Part shown: piece after piece, positions 23,505-31,052 of the stretch
How positions within the stretch are numbered: position 1 is the first letter of the stretch
How the letters are laid out: each line of letters begins with the position of its first letter
NCBI RefSeq assembly: GCF_001855555.1
Contig: NZ_MKCT01000001.1
Span: forward strand, 1,178,001 to 1,242,000
DNA from: Chromobacterium sphagni
Lineage (GTDB): Bacteria; Pseudomonadota; Gammaproteobacteria; Burkholderiales; Chromobacteriaceae
Direction: 5' to 3'
DNA: 64,000 nt
The notes under the pieces: model-generated
The model's input: the letters and a program-made list of their open reading frames with translations, nothing else
Databases searched by the model: none
Told to the model about the DNA's origin: nothing
Translations under genes and position numbers: made by a program

Positions 23505-23687
23505 ATGTTCGGTTTCTGGCGCTTGTGGCTGCTGGCGACCATTCTGGCGCTGGGTTGGGCTCTGGTCTGCTTCGCGCTGACCGGCGACCGCGGCTACCTG
23601 CGCCGCATGCGCGGCATTGCCCGCTGGAGCGGCGGCCTGCTGGCGATCGTGGCCTGCTTCTGGCTGATTTTCCGCCTGCTGCGCTAA
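23505..23687 (+). CDS. Small two-helix inner-membrane protein, unknown function
   Basis: The 60-residue product consists of two hydrophobic helices (about residues 5-24 and 42-57) joined by a basic loop (DRGYLRRMRGIARW). It begins 4 nt after the lpxC stop and its own stop lies inside the loop of a terminator, so it looks like the real last gene of the lpxC transcript. Topology by the positive-inside rule would put the loop in the cytoplasm. I do not recognise a named family. The tight spacing makes a membrane-linked accessory role conceivable, but nothing in the sequence proves that. Confidence 0.7.
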   Translation: MFGFWRLWLLATILALGWALVCFALTGDRGYLRRMRGIARWSGGLLAIVACFWLIFRLLR

Positions 23688-23702
23688 CGCAGCGGGCTTT
23701 TT
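23675..23702 (+). terminator. Rho-independent terminator after the lpxC unit
   Basis: GCTGCG (23678-23683) pairs with CGCAGC (23688-23693) around the loop CTAA, with three further pairs outward including one G-U, followed by CTTTTTC. The loop contains the stop codon of the 60-aa gene. Confidence 0.85.
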
Positions 23703-23735
23703 CACGTCCATTTTCTGATTATTGAGGAGCCGCGG

Positions 23736-24209
23736 ATGGCGGAGCTTACCCATTTCGACGCTTCCGGCCAGGCGCATATGGTCGATGTCGGCGCCAAGGG
23801 CGTCAGCCGGCGCCGCGCGGTGGCTGAGGGTTTCATCCGCATGTTGCCGGCCACTTTCCAGTTGGTGCGGGGCGGCGGACACAAGAAAGGCGATGTGCTG
23901 GCCATCGCCCGCGTCGCCGCCATCATGGCGGCCAAGAAGACCTGGGACCTGATCCCGCTATGCCATCCCATCGGGTTGACGCGGCTGGCTGTCGAGTTCG
24001 AACTGCTGGACGCGGAGTCGGCGGTGCGGATCGTGGTGACGGCCGAATGCAACGGCCAGACCGGGGTGGAGATGGAGGCGCTGACTGCGGTCAACATCGG
24101 CCTGCTGACCATCTACGACATGTGCAAGGCGGCGGACCGCGGCATGGTCATCGACGGCGTCCGCTTGCTGGAGAAGGCGGGCGGCAACAGCGGCGAGTGG
24201 AAGGCCTAG
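23736..24209 (+). CDS. moaC: Cyclic pyranopterin monophosphate synthase MoaC
   Basis: Converts the MoaA product (3',8-cyclo-7,8-dihydro-GTP) to cyclic pyranopterin monophosphate in molybdenum cofactor synthesis. The 157 residues include the conserved opening [21 protein letters not shown], the [16 protein letters not shown] segment near residues 68-83 and the [10 protein letters not shown]...YDMCKAAD signature near 109-131. GAGGAGCCGCGG is the ribosome binding site. No other moa gene is adjacent. It converges on the CNP1-like gene. Confidence 0.97.
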   Translation: MAELTHFDASGQAHMVDVGAKGVSRRRAVAEGFIRMLPATFQLVRGGGHKKGDVLAIARVAAIMAAKKTWDLIPLCHPIGLTRLAVEFELLDAESAVRIVVTAECNGQTGVEMEALTAVNIGLLTIYDMCKAADRGMVIDGVRLLEKAGGNSGEWKA

Positions 24210-24239
24210 GGCGGAAGCCTGCGCGGCAGGCGTTCCGCC
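24210..24239. terminator. Convergent hairpin between moaC and the CNP1-like gene
   Basis: Long imperfect stem GGCGGAAGCCTGC (24210-24222) against GCAGGCGTTCCGCC (24226-24239) with a GCG loop and one bulged G, 13 pairs. No T tract follows on either side, so termination efficiency is uncertain, but its position between two convergent genes fits a shared terminator. Confidence 0.55.
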
Positions 24240-24248
24240 GTCAGGCTG

Positions 24249-24761
24249 TCAGGATCCCTTGCGCAGCGATTTCAGCGCCTCGGCGGCGTCGCGCGGAGCG
24301 CTGTGCGATGGGCACAGCAGCTCGCGCAGTTCGCGCCTGAGCTTGTCGCCGTAGCCGATGTCCTGCCACAAGGGCCGCATCGGCTCGATCCAGCGCTGGT
24401 TGACGCTGTCGCCGAAGCCGTAGGCGCGGTACTTGTTGTCCTTGCATTGGATGCCCTCGACGCTGAGGTTCTCCACCGCGTTGGAGCTGAGCACCTTGCC
24501 GATGTAGCGCACCACGCCGTCCTTGCCCACACTCAGCGACTTGCCGTCGACGAAGAAGCGGTTGCTCTGCAGCCAGTCCGGCTTCACTTCCACCCAATCC
24601 GCGCTCTGCGGATAGCCGGGCAGCGCGTAGGCTTCCTCCTGCCACGGCTTGTCGTCGTCGCCGAAGGCGTAGTTGTCGTTCTTGATGACCCGGCCTTCGG
24701 CGTGCGCGGCCAGGCTCAGGCATAGCGCCAGCAGGGCCGGCAGGGTATGGATGACTTTCAA
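24249..24761 (-). CDS. CNP1-like family exported protein
   Basis: The 170-residue product has a clear signal peptide (MKVIHTLPALLALCLSLAAHA, cleavage before EGR) and a mature domain with the pattern LPGYPQSADWVEV...NRFFVDGKSLSVGKDGVVRYI...ENLSVEGIQCKDNKYRAYGF that I associate with the CNP1-like family of betaproteobacteria, whose biochemical role is not established. The start codon is TTG, preceded by GGAG at a spacing of 9. It lies 15 nt downstream of the NRDE gene, so the two are probably cotranscribed. Confidence 0.75.
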   Translation of the reverse strand: MKVIHTLPALLALCLSLAAHAEGRVIKNDNYAFGDDDKPWQEEAYALPGYPQSADWVEVKPDWLQSNRFFVDGKSLSVGKDGVVRYIGKVLSSNAVENLSVEGIQCKDNKYRAYGFGDSVNQRWIEPMRPLWQDIGYGDKLRRELRELLCPSHSAPRDAAEALKSLRKGS

Positions 24762-24776
24762 TTCGGGTGCTCCGGA

Positions 24777-25541
24777 TCAGCGCGCCTGGCCGGCGCGCAG
24801 GTTGTAGTTGCGGCGGTCGGTTTCTCGGCCCGCCAGGCCCCAGCTCAGTTCGGAAAACTGGATGTCGCCGCGGCTGGACACCGTCAGCAGCATCGAGGCG
24901 CGGGTGCCGTAGTCGCGGCCCTGGATGAAGATGGGCGACAGCGTCTTCTCCAGCGCCAGGCCGATGCGGGTATTCGGCAACTGGCCGGGACCGGCGGGGG
25001 TGGGGTCGGATAATGCGGCATAGGCCTGGTCTTCCGTCGGCAGCCGCCGGAATTCGCGCAGGTACTCCGCCAGCCGCTGGCTCTTGAACCACGGCGTGTC
25101 CAGTGTGGCGTTGGACAGCGTGTGGACGCCCGGGGTGACGCGCGCGATCTGCGCGGTGCGGCTGTGGAAGAAGAACAGGTCCGAGGTATGGCCGAACAGC
25201 AGGTTGAACGGCGCGTAGCGGTGATGTTCGGCGCGCAGCCAGTCGGCGAAGGTGAACGGGTCGTCGTCGCCGACGACGAAGCGCTCCACCAGCTCGCCGC
25301 GCGAGCGCTCGGCCTTGGCCGGGAAGCCGTCGCGGAAATTGGTGACGGCGGCGAAGCGGTTGCGCCCGTCCACCATCATCCAGCTGCCGCCGGATTGCAG
25401 GTCGCGCCCGCCCAGCGTGTGCGGGTATTCCGGCCACCAGTCCAGCGGCGCGGCGGGGCGGGCGTAGTATTCGTCCCGGTTGGCCAGCAGTACCAGCTGG
25501 CCCATGCCCGGCGTCTTGTAGGCAAAAGCGATGATGCACAT
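24777..25541 (-). CDS. NRDE / TANGO2 family protein
   Basis: Member of the NRDE family, whose eukaryotic relative is TANGO2; the fold resembles N-terminal-nucleophile hydrolases. I start it at ATG 25541 because family members begin Met-Cys (here MCIIAFAYKT), with Cys2 as the presumed nucleophile. The eponymous LLANRDEYYARP is at about residues 17-28, followed by WWPEYPHTLGGRDLQSGGSW. Length is 254 residues. An open frame extends upstream but has no family similarity. The enzymatic activity in bacteria is not known. It precedes the CNP1-like gene on the same strand. Confidence 0.85.
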   Translation of the reverse strand: MCIIAFAYKTPGMGQLVLLANRDEYYARPAAPLDWWPEYPHTLGGRDLQSGGSWMMVDGRNRFAAVTNFRDGFPAKAERSRGELVERFVVGDDDPFTFADWLRAEHHRYAPFNLLFGHTSDLFFFHSRTAQIARVTPGVHTLSNATLDTPWFKSQRLAEYLREFRRLPTEDQAYAALSDPTPAGPGQLPNTRIGLALEKTLSPIFIQGRDYGTRASMLLTVSSRGDIQFSELSWGLAGRETDRRNYNLRAGQAR

Positions 25542-25664
25542 GTTGAAGACCGATTTGGGTGAGGCTTGACGACTGGCGTAAACTATACGGCTACCACCGG
25601 TCCGCACTGCGTGCAGGGCCCGTATTCATTCATTGTAACGCGATATGGCTCAGGACACCGGCCC

Positions 25665-25895
25665 ATGACTCCCGACAAGCACATTGATCTTTCCGGCCTC
25701 AACTGCCCGCTACCCATCCTGCGCGCCAAGAAGGCGCTGGCCGACATGGCGAGCGGCAGCGTGCTGGAGGTGATCGCCACCGACCCGGGCGCGCCCAAGG
25801 ACTTCGAGGCCTTCTGCCGCCAGACCGGCAACGGCCTGCTCGAATCGACCACTACCGGCGAGGGCAAGTTCCGGATGGTGCTCAAGCGCAAATAA
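25665..25895 (+). CDS. TusA-family sulfur carrier protein
   Basis: A 76-residue TusA/SirA-fold protein with the diagnostic CPxP motif ([17 protein letters not shown], residues 8-24), whose Cys carries persulfide sulfur in the family. The remainder ([35 protein letters not shown]) matches the family throughout. It could serve tRNA thiolation or another sulfur relay; no tus partner gene is adjacent, so I do not assign tusA itself. Start ATG 25665 follows CAGGAC. A terminator lies immediately downstream. Confidence 0.88.
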   Translation: MTPDKHIDLSGLNCPLPILRAKKALADMASGSVLEVIATDPGAPKDFEAFCRQTGNGLLESTTTGEGKFRMVLKRK

Positions 25896-25902
25896 GCAGA
25901 CA

Positions 25903-25932
25903 GGCGACGGCTTTTCCGTCGCCATTCTTTTA
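25903..25932 (+). terminator. Terminator after the TusA-like gene
   Basis: Perfect 8-bp stem GGCGACGG (25903-25910) / CCGTCGCC (25916-25923) with loop CTTTT, followed by ATTCTTTTA. It separates the TusA-like gene from pyrC. Confidence 0.85.
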
Positions 25933-25959
25933 TCCCTAGGATACGCCAAGCCACCGACC

Positions 25960-26994
25960 ATGCAGACACTCACCCTGATCCGCCCCGACGACTGGCACCT
26001 GCACCTGCGCGACGACGCCGCGCTGGCCGCCGTGCTGCCCGACACCTGTCGCCAGATGGGCCGTGCCATCGTTATGCCCAATCTCAAGCCGCCGGTCACC
26101 ACCGTGGCCGCCGCCGCCGCCTACCGCGAGCGCATCCTGGCGGCGCGCCCGGCCGGCAGCGCCTTCGAGCCGCTGATGACGCTATACCTGACCGACAAGA
26201 CCAGCCCGGATGAAATCCGCTTGGCGAAGTCCAGCGGTTTCGTCCATGGCGTCAAGCTGTATCCGGCCGGCGCCACCACCAACTCAGACCATGGCGTCAC
26301 CGATGTTGCCCGCGCGATGCCGGCGTTGCAGGCGATGGCGGAGGTCGGCATGCCGTTGCTGGTGCACGGCGAAGTGACGGCGGCGGAAATCGACGTGTTC
26401 GACCGCGAGGCGGCGTTCATCGAGCAGGTGATGAAGCCGCTGCTGCAAAAGCTGCCGGATCTGAAAGTGGTGTTCGAGCACATCACCACCCGCGAGGCCG
26501 CCGAGTTCGTCGCCGCCGCGCCGGCCAATGTCGCGGCTACGATCACCGCCCACCACCTGCTGATGAACCGCAACGCGCTGTTCGTCGGCGGCATCCGTCC
26601 GCATCATTACTGCCTGCCGGTATTGAAGCGCGAACTGCATCGACAGGCGCTGGTCAAGGCAGCCACGTCGGGCTCGGCCAAGTTCTTCCTCGGCACCGAC
26701 AGCGCGCCGCACGCCAAGGGCGCCAAGGAGGCGGCCTGCGGCTGCGCCGGCATGTACACCGCCAATGCCGCGATAGAACTGTACGCCGAGGCCTTTGAGG
26801 CGGCCGGCGCGCTAGACAGGCTGGAGGCATTCGCCAGCCTCAACGGTCCGGCCTTCTACGGCCTGCCGGCCAATCCGGACCGCGTCACGCTGGTGAAGGA
26901 AAGCTGGACCGTGCCGGCCGAGCTGGCGTATCCGGGCGATATGCTGGTGCCGCTGCGCGCCGGCGAGGAGATCGCCTGGCGTTTGCAGCGCTGA
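25960..26994 (+). CDS. pyrC: Dihydroorotase (PyrC type)
   Basis: Zinc amidohydrolase that interconverts N-carbamoyl-aspartate and dihydroorotate in pyrimidine synthesis. The 344 residues match the short homodimeric E. coli class. Metal ligands are visible: HLHLRDD (HxH, residues 13-19), the carboxylated-lysine segment [17 protein letters not shown] near 90-106, later His residues in VHGEV and FEHITT, and [11 protein letters not shown] carrying the catalytic Asp near 248. It stands alone between two terminators. Confidence 0.98.
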   Translation: MQTLTLIRPDDWHLHLRDDAALAAVLPDTCRQMGRAIVMPNLKPPVTTVAAAAAYRERILAARPAGSAFEPLMTLYLTDKTSPDEIRLAKSSGFVHGVKLYPAGATTNSDHGVTDVARAMPALQAMAEVGMPLLVHGEVTAAEIDVFDREAAFIEQVMKPLLQKLPDLKVVFEHITTREAAEFVAAAPANVAATITAHHLLMNRNALFVGGIRPHHYCLPVLKRELHRQALVKAATSGSAKFFLGTDSAPHAKGAKEAACGCAGMYTANAAIELYAEAFEAAGALDRLEAFASLNGPAFYGLPANPDRVTLVKESWTVPAELAYPGDMLVPLRAGEEIAWRLQR

Positions 26995-27010
26995 TTGCAG
27001 AAATGCAGTC

Positions 27011-27040
27011 GCAAAAAGCCGCTTTTGGGCGGCTTTTTGC
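27011..27040. terminator. Terminator after pyrC
   Basis: Perfect 12-bp stem GCAAAAAGCCGC (27011-27022) / GCGGCTTTTTGC (27029-27040) with loop TTTTGG. The T-rich right arm followed by ATTTTAT makes it a terminator for pyrC; the symmetric A/T arms mean that it could also act in reverse. Confidence 0.92.
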
Positions 27041-27249
27041 ATTTTATGCGATTGGGACGGGGGAATTAGCGAAAGCAGCATAGCCTGCAAATCAGGGGAT
27101 GATGATCCGGCTGGGAACGCAGCGGCGGCGGACGTCTTTGCATCATGATATTTGCTCGGATCAGGCAATAGCATTCGACATGGCTACATGTCGTGCGTAT
27201 AAAAAGACATGCATAATCAAGCCATTGATTTGCATTGATAGTCTATTGT

Positions 27250-27264
27250 CGGACAAATTGTCCG
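27250..27264. promoter_or_regulatory. Candidate operator palindrome upstream of oppA
   Basis: CGGACAA A TTGTCCG is perfectly symmetric with 7-bp arms. It is centred about 50 nt upstream of the candidate oppA -35. The cognate regulator is unknown. Confidence 0.35.
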
Positions 27265-27303
27265 GCGTGAGAAAAATGAATGGCACATTATGGGTTTTGG
27301 GGC

Positions 27304-27333
27304 TTGAAGTATTCAAAACCCTCTGCGCATAAT
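27304..27333 (+). promoter_or_regulatory. Candidate oppA promoter
   Basis: TTGAAG (27304-27309) and CATAAT (27328-27333) are 18 nt apart, about 85 nt upstream of the oppA start. Both hexamers match four or more consensus bases. Confidence 0.45.
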
Positions 27334-27417
27334 CTGCGGACCCACTCTGGATACAATCGAGTGAAAAAATTCGAACAACCCGTTGTCACGGGATGCTACA
27401 GAATCAGGAGAGTAGAG

Positions 27418-29031
27418 ATGTCTAATAAGCAATCGCTGCAGGTGATCGCCGCCGCCGTCGCGCTGGCCATGGCCTCGGGTTCCGTGTTTGCCGCCAAGGT
27501 GCCGGCCGGCGTCAAGTTGGCCGCCAAGCAGGAATTCACCCGCAACACCGGCTCCGAGCCGGAAACCCTGGATCCGGTGGTGGCCGAATCGGTTCCCGCC
27601 AACACCATCACCGCCGATCTGTTCGAAGGTCTGACTGGTCTGGACGCTTACGGCAAGGTTGTGCCCGGCGTGGCCGAAAGCTGGAAGCAGACCGACGCCA
27701 CCACCTGGGTGTTCCACCTGCGCAAGAACGCCAAGTGGTCCGACGGCAGCGGGGTGACCGCCGGCGACTTCGTCTATGGCTGGCAGCGCTTCGTCGATCC
27801 GAAAACCGCTTCGCCGTACGCCACCACCTACGGCATGTTCATCGTCAACGGCAAGGAAATCGCCGAAGGCAAGAAGCCGGCCGCCACGCTGGGCGTGAAG
27901 GCGGTGGACAAGTACACGCTGGAAGTGAAGACCCCGTATCCGGTGTTGTTCCTGCCGTCGCTGGTGGCCAATACCCAGCTGGCCCCGCTGCCCAAGGCCG
28001 TCATCGACAAGTACGGCAAGGACTGGACCAAGCCGGGCAAGATGGTCAGCAACGGTCCGTTCCAGCTGAAAGACTGGCAGGTCAACAGCAAGATCATCAC
28101 GGTGAAGAACCCGAGCTACTGGGGTGCCAAGGATGTGCAGCTGACCAAGATCACCTATCTGCCGATCGAGGACAGCAACGCCGACGTCAAGTTGTATGAG
28201 TCCGGCCAAAACGATTATGTGCAGCAATTGCCGCCGGGCACCTTCGACAAGTACAAGGCCCAGTATCCGAAGGAAATCCGCAACGCCGAATTCCTGGCGC
28301 TGCGTTACTACTCCTTCAACAACAAGGACCCGCTGCTGAAGGACGTGCGCGTGCGCAAGGCGCTGTCGATGGTGATCGACCGCGACATCCTGGCCAAGAA
28401 GATCACCGCCGATGGCCAGATTCCGGCTTATAGCGTGATGGTGCGCGGCATCTCCGGCGCCGACGCCTCCACCTACGACTGGGTGAAATGGCCGATGGCC
28501 AAGCGGGTGGAAGAGGCCAAGAAGCTGTTGGCCGAAGCCGGCGTCAAGCCTGGCACCAAGGTCACCTTCACCTACAATACCAACGACTATCACAAGAAGA
28601 TGGCGATCTTCGCCGCTTCCGAGTGGAAGTCCAAGTTGGGACTGAACACCGAGCTGGAGAGCCTGGAGTTCAAGGTGCTGCTGAAGAAGCGCCATGACGG
28701 CGACTACCAGATCGCCCGCAACGGCTGGAACGCCGACTACAACGACGCCACCACCTTCCTGGCATTGGTGCAGTGCAATAACGACCAGAACGACAACAAG
28801 AACTGCAACGCCAAGGCGGAAGAGCTGATCAAGCAGGGCAACCAGTCGCTGGACCCGGCCAAGCGCAAGCAGCTGTTCTCCCAGGCCACCAAGATGATCA
28901 TGGACGACTACCCGATGCTGCCGTTGCTGCAATACACCGCGCCGCGCCTGGTGAAGTCCTATGTGGGCGGCTATGGCAAGAGCCCGCTGGATCGTTACCA
29001 GGGCAAGGACCTCTACATCATCGCCCACTGA
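27418..29031 (+). CDS. oppA: Oligopeptide ABC transporter, periplasmic binding protein
   Basis: Extracytoplasmic peptide receptor of the Opp importer. The 537-residue product starts at ATG 27418 behind CAGGAGAGTAGAG; the open frame continues upstream but that part is not OppA-like. A signal peptide (SLQVIAAAVALAMASGSVFA) is cleaved near Ala25. The SBP family 5 signature is present: NTGSEPETLDPVVAESVPAN, DLFEGLTGLDAYGKVVPGVAESW and FHLRKNAKWSDG. It is followed by permeases and ATPases on the same strand after 146 nt containing palindromes, consistent with higher expression of the binding protein. Confidence 0.93.
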   Translation: MSNKQSLQVIAAAVALAMASGSVFAAKVPAGVKLAAKQEFTRNTGSEPETLDPVVAESVPANTITADLFEGLTGLDAYGKVVPGVAESWKQTDATTWVFHLRKNAKWSDGSGVTAGDFVYGWQRFVDPKTASPYATTYGMFIVNGKEIAEGKKPAATLGVKAVDKYTLEVKTPYPVLFLPSLVANTQLAPLPKAVIDKYGKDWTKPGKMVSNGPFQLKDWQVNSKIITVKNPSYWGAKDVQLTKITYLPIEDSNADVKLYESGQNDYVQQLPPGTFDKYKAQYPKEIRNAEFLALRYYSFNNKDPLLKDVRVRKALSMVIDRDILAKKITADGQIPAYSVMVRGISGADASTYDWVKWPMAKRVEEAKKLLAEAGVKPGTKVTFTYNTNDYHKKMAIFAASEWKSKLGLNTELESLEFKVLLKKRHDGDYQIARNGWNADYNDATTFLALVQCNNDQNDNKNCNAKAEELIKQGNQSLDPAKRKQLFSQATKMIMDDYPMLPLLQYTAPRLVKSYVGGYGKSPLDRYQGKDLYIIAH

Positions 29032-29177
29032 GCGTGATGCAAGCGGCCAGCGCTAGCGCTGGATGAACAGAGGCCGGAGGCCCGCCTGGCGGACTCCGGC
29101 CTGCGATGTAGATTGGCGGTCAGTCCGGCCCGCGCCTAGGCGCGCGGTCGCCCTGCGCCTGCCAAGCGGAGTTTGAT
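29032..29177 (+). other. Three palindromes between oppA and oppB
   Basis: This 146-nt gap holds CCAGCGCTAGCGCTGG (29047-29062, perfect 16-bp palindrome), an inverted repeat AGGCCGGAG (29071-29079) / CTCCGGCCT (29094-29102), and GCGCCTAGGCGC (29132-29143, perfect 12-bp palindrome). None is followed by a T tract. Such hairpins downstream of binding-protein genes commonly protect the upstream mRNA and lower downstream expression; that is the likely role here. Confidence 0.6.
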
Positions 29178-30098
29178 ATGTGGTCTTATACTTTCCGACG
29201 CATTCTGGCGACGATCCCCACCTTGCTGGCGGTCATCACGGTCTGTTACCTGCTGCTGCACCTGACGCCGGGCGGCCCGTTCGACGGCGAGCGCAAGGTG
29301 TCCGCCGCGGTGCTGGCCAACCTGCAGGCCAAGTACCATCTTGACCTGCCGCCGTGGCAGCAATACCTGTATTACCTCAACAGCCTGCTGCACGGCGATC
29401 TGGGCGCCTCCTTCCGTTATGCGGACTGGAGCGTCAACGATCTGGTGAGCAAGGCCTTGCCGGTGTCCGCCAGCATAGGCGGCGGAGCCATCCTGATCTC
29501 GCTGGTGCTGGGCGTGCTGTTGGGCACCATCGCCGCGCTGCGCCAGAACAGCCTGATCGACTACCTGGTGATGCTGTTCGGCAATATCGGCGGCGCCTTC
29601 CCGTCCTTCGTGTTGGGGCCGGTGCTGGTGATGATCTTCGCCATCTGGCTGAAATGGCTGCCGGCTGGCGGCTGGGACAATTTCAATCCCAAGTTCATGA
29701 TCCTGCCGGTTTCGCTATTGGTGTTCATCAACGTTTCCACCATAGGCCGGGTGATGCGCGGCAGCCTGATCGAGGTGCTGAACAGCAACTTCATCCGCAC
29801 CGCGCGCGCCAAGGGCCTGCCATTGCGCACCATCGTGCTGCGCCACGCGCTGAAACCGGCGCTGATGCCGGTGGTGTCGGTGATCGGCCCGCTGGCCATC
29901 TCCTCCATCACCTCGGCGGTGGTGACCGAGACAGTGTTCGGCCTGCCGGGTCTGGGCAAGCTGATCGTCAACGGCGCATCCAACCGCGACTACACGCTGG
30001 TGCTGGGACTGGTGGTGCTGGTGACGGTGATCACCGTGTTGTTCAACCTCCTCGTCGACCTGGCCTACGCGCTGCTCGACCCCAAGATCCGTTACTGA
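29178..30098 (+). CDS. oppB: Oligopeptide ABC transporter, permease (OppB type)
   Basis: Inner-membrane channel subunit. The 306 residues have six predicted helices, an N-terminal YTFRRILATIPTLLAVITVCYLL segment and the binding-protein-dependent permease (EAA) loop around RTARAKGLPLRTIVLRHALK (about residues 204-223) that docks on the ATPases. The HLTPGGPFDGER sequence after helix 1 is typical of OppB. It precedes the second permease by 13 nt. Confidence 0.93.
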   Translation: MWSYTFRRILATIPTLLAVITVCYLLLHLTPGGPFDGERKVSAAVLANLQAKYHLDLPPWQQYLYYLNSLLHGDLGASFRYADWSVNDLVSKALPVSASIGGGAILISLVLGVLLGTIAALRQNSLIDYLVMLFGNIGGAFPSFVLGPVLVMIFAIWLKWLPAGGWDNFNPKFMILPVSLLVFINVSTIGRVMRGSLIEVLNSNFIRTARAKGLPLRTIVLRHALKPALMPVVSVIGPLAISSITSAVVTETVFGLPGLGKLIVNGASNRDYTLVLGLVVLVTVITVLFNLLVDLAYALLDPKIRY

Positions 30099-30111
30099 GG
30101 GGGATTCCGCA

Positions 30112-31026
30112 ATGATAAAGACAAAACAAGCCGCCGCGGCCGTGGCGCTGGAAAACGGCCTGAGCGAAGCCGCGGTCGAAGGCCGCAGCCTGTGGCGCGA
30201 CGCCCGCATCCGCTTCTTCCGCAACAAGGCGGCGGTGGTCAGCCTGGTGATACTCAGCCTGATCACGCTGGCCTGTATTTTCGGTCCGATGCTGCTGTCC
30301 AGCGGCTATGCCGACACCGACTGGGATGCGATGAGCGAGGCTCCGACCCTGCACAATATGCACCTGTTCGGCACCGACGCGCTGGGGCGCGACCTCTTGG
30401 TGCGCTGCCTGGTGGGCGGCCGCATCTCGCTGATGGTGGGCCTGTTGGCCACCATCGCCTCGGTGATCCTGGGCATCGTCTGGGGCGCCACCGCCGGCTT
30501 CCTGGGGGGCAAGATCGACTCGCTGATGATGCGTGTCGTCGACATGATGTACGCGGTGCCCTATCTGTTGATCGCCATTCTGATGGTGACCCTGCTGGGC
30601 CGCGAGTTCTACCTGGTGGTGCTGACCATCACCGTGTTCTCGTGGATGGACATGGCGCGGGTGGTGCGCGGCCAGGCGCTGGCGATCAAGTCCAAGGAGT
30701 ACGTCGAGGCGGCGCACGCCATCGGCGTGTCCACGCCGGTGATCATCTTCCGCCACATCGTGCCCAATCTGCTGGGCATCGTGGTGATCTACACCACGGT
30801 GACGGTGCCGGGCGTGATCCTGACCGAGTCGGTGCTGTCCTTCCTGGGCCTCGGCGTGCAGGAGCCGATGACCAGCTGGGGCGTGCTGATCCAGGACGGC
30901 GCCGGCGTGATGGACTCCACGCCGTGGATCCTGCTGTTCCCGGCCGGGATGTTGTCGCTGACGCTGTATTGCGCCAACTATATCGGCGACGGTCTGCGCG
31001 ACGCGCTGGACCCGAAAGACCGCTGA
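30112..31026 (+). CDS. oppC: Oligopeptide ABC transporter, permease (OppC type)
   Basis: Second channel subunit. The 304-residue protein has the cytoplasmic N-terminal extension usual for OppC (GRSLWRDARIRFFRNKAAVVSL), six helices and the periplasmic HLFGTDALGRDLLVRCLVGGRISL signature of OppC/DppC proteins. The EAA loop is at EYVEAAHAIGVSTPVIIFRHIVP. It begins 13 nt after oppB with GAGGGGGATT as ribosome binding site. Confidence 0.93.
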   Translation: MIKTKQAAAAVALENGLSEAAVEGRSLWRDARIRFFRNKAAVVSLVILSLITLACIFGPMLLSSGYADTDWDAMSEAPTLHNMHLFGTDALGRDLLVRCLVGGRISLMVGLLATIASVILGIVWGATAGFLGGKIDSLMMRVVDMMYAVPYLLIAILMVTLLGREFYLVVLTITVFSWMDMARVVRGQALAIKSKEYVEAAHAIGVSTPVIIFRHIVPNLLGIVVIYTTVTVPGVILTESVLSFLGLGVQEPMTSWGVLIQDGAGVMDSTPWILLFPAGMLSLTLYCANYIGDGLRDALDPKDR

Positions 31027-31052
31027 CCCCCGCAGGATAGATGAGGCAAGCC

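Larger units (their letters stand above)
26995..27417. promoter_or_regulatory. pyrC-oppA intergenic region
   Basis: This 423-nt stretch begins with the pyrC terminator and then turns AT-rich. I see no supported gene. It contains CGGACAA-A-TTGTCCG (27250-27264), a perfect 15-nt hyphenated palindrome that could be an operator, and a candidate promoter at 27304-27333. TTGTC recurs 12 bp apart (27246 and 27258), adding to the operator impression. Confidence 0.5.

Noticed and set aside
25566-25664. N-terminal extension of the TusA-like protein from a TTG
   Set aside because: The added residues do not resemble the family, which normally starts just before the LNCPLP segment, and ATG 25665 has its own ribosome binding site.
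27224-27240. FNR-like site TTGATTTGCATTGA upstream of oppA
   Set aside because: Only the left half matches; the right half ATTGA differs from ATCAA at two positions.
27280-27417. OppA start at 27280
   Set aside because: This would bury the signal peptide behind 46 unrelated residues and overlap the candidate promoter; ATG 27418 has a strong ribosome binding site.
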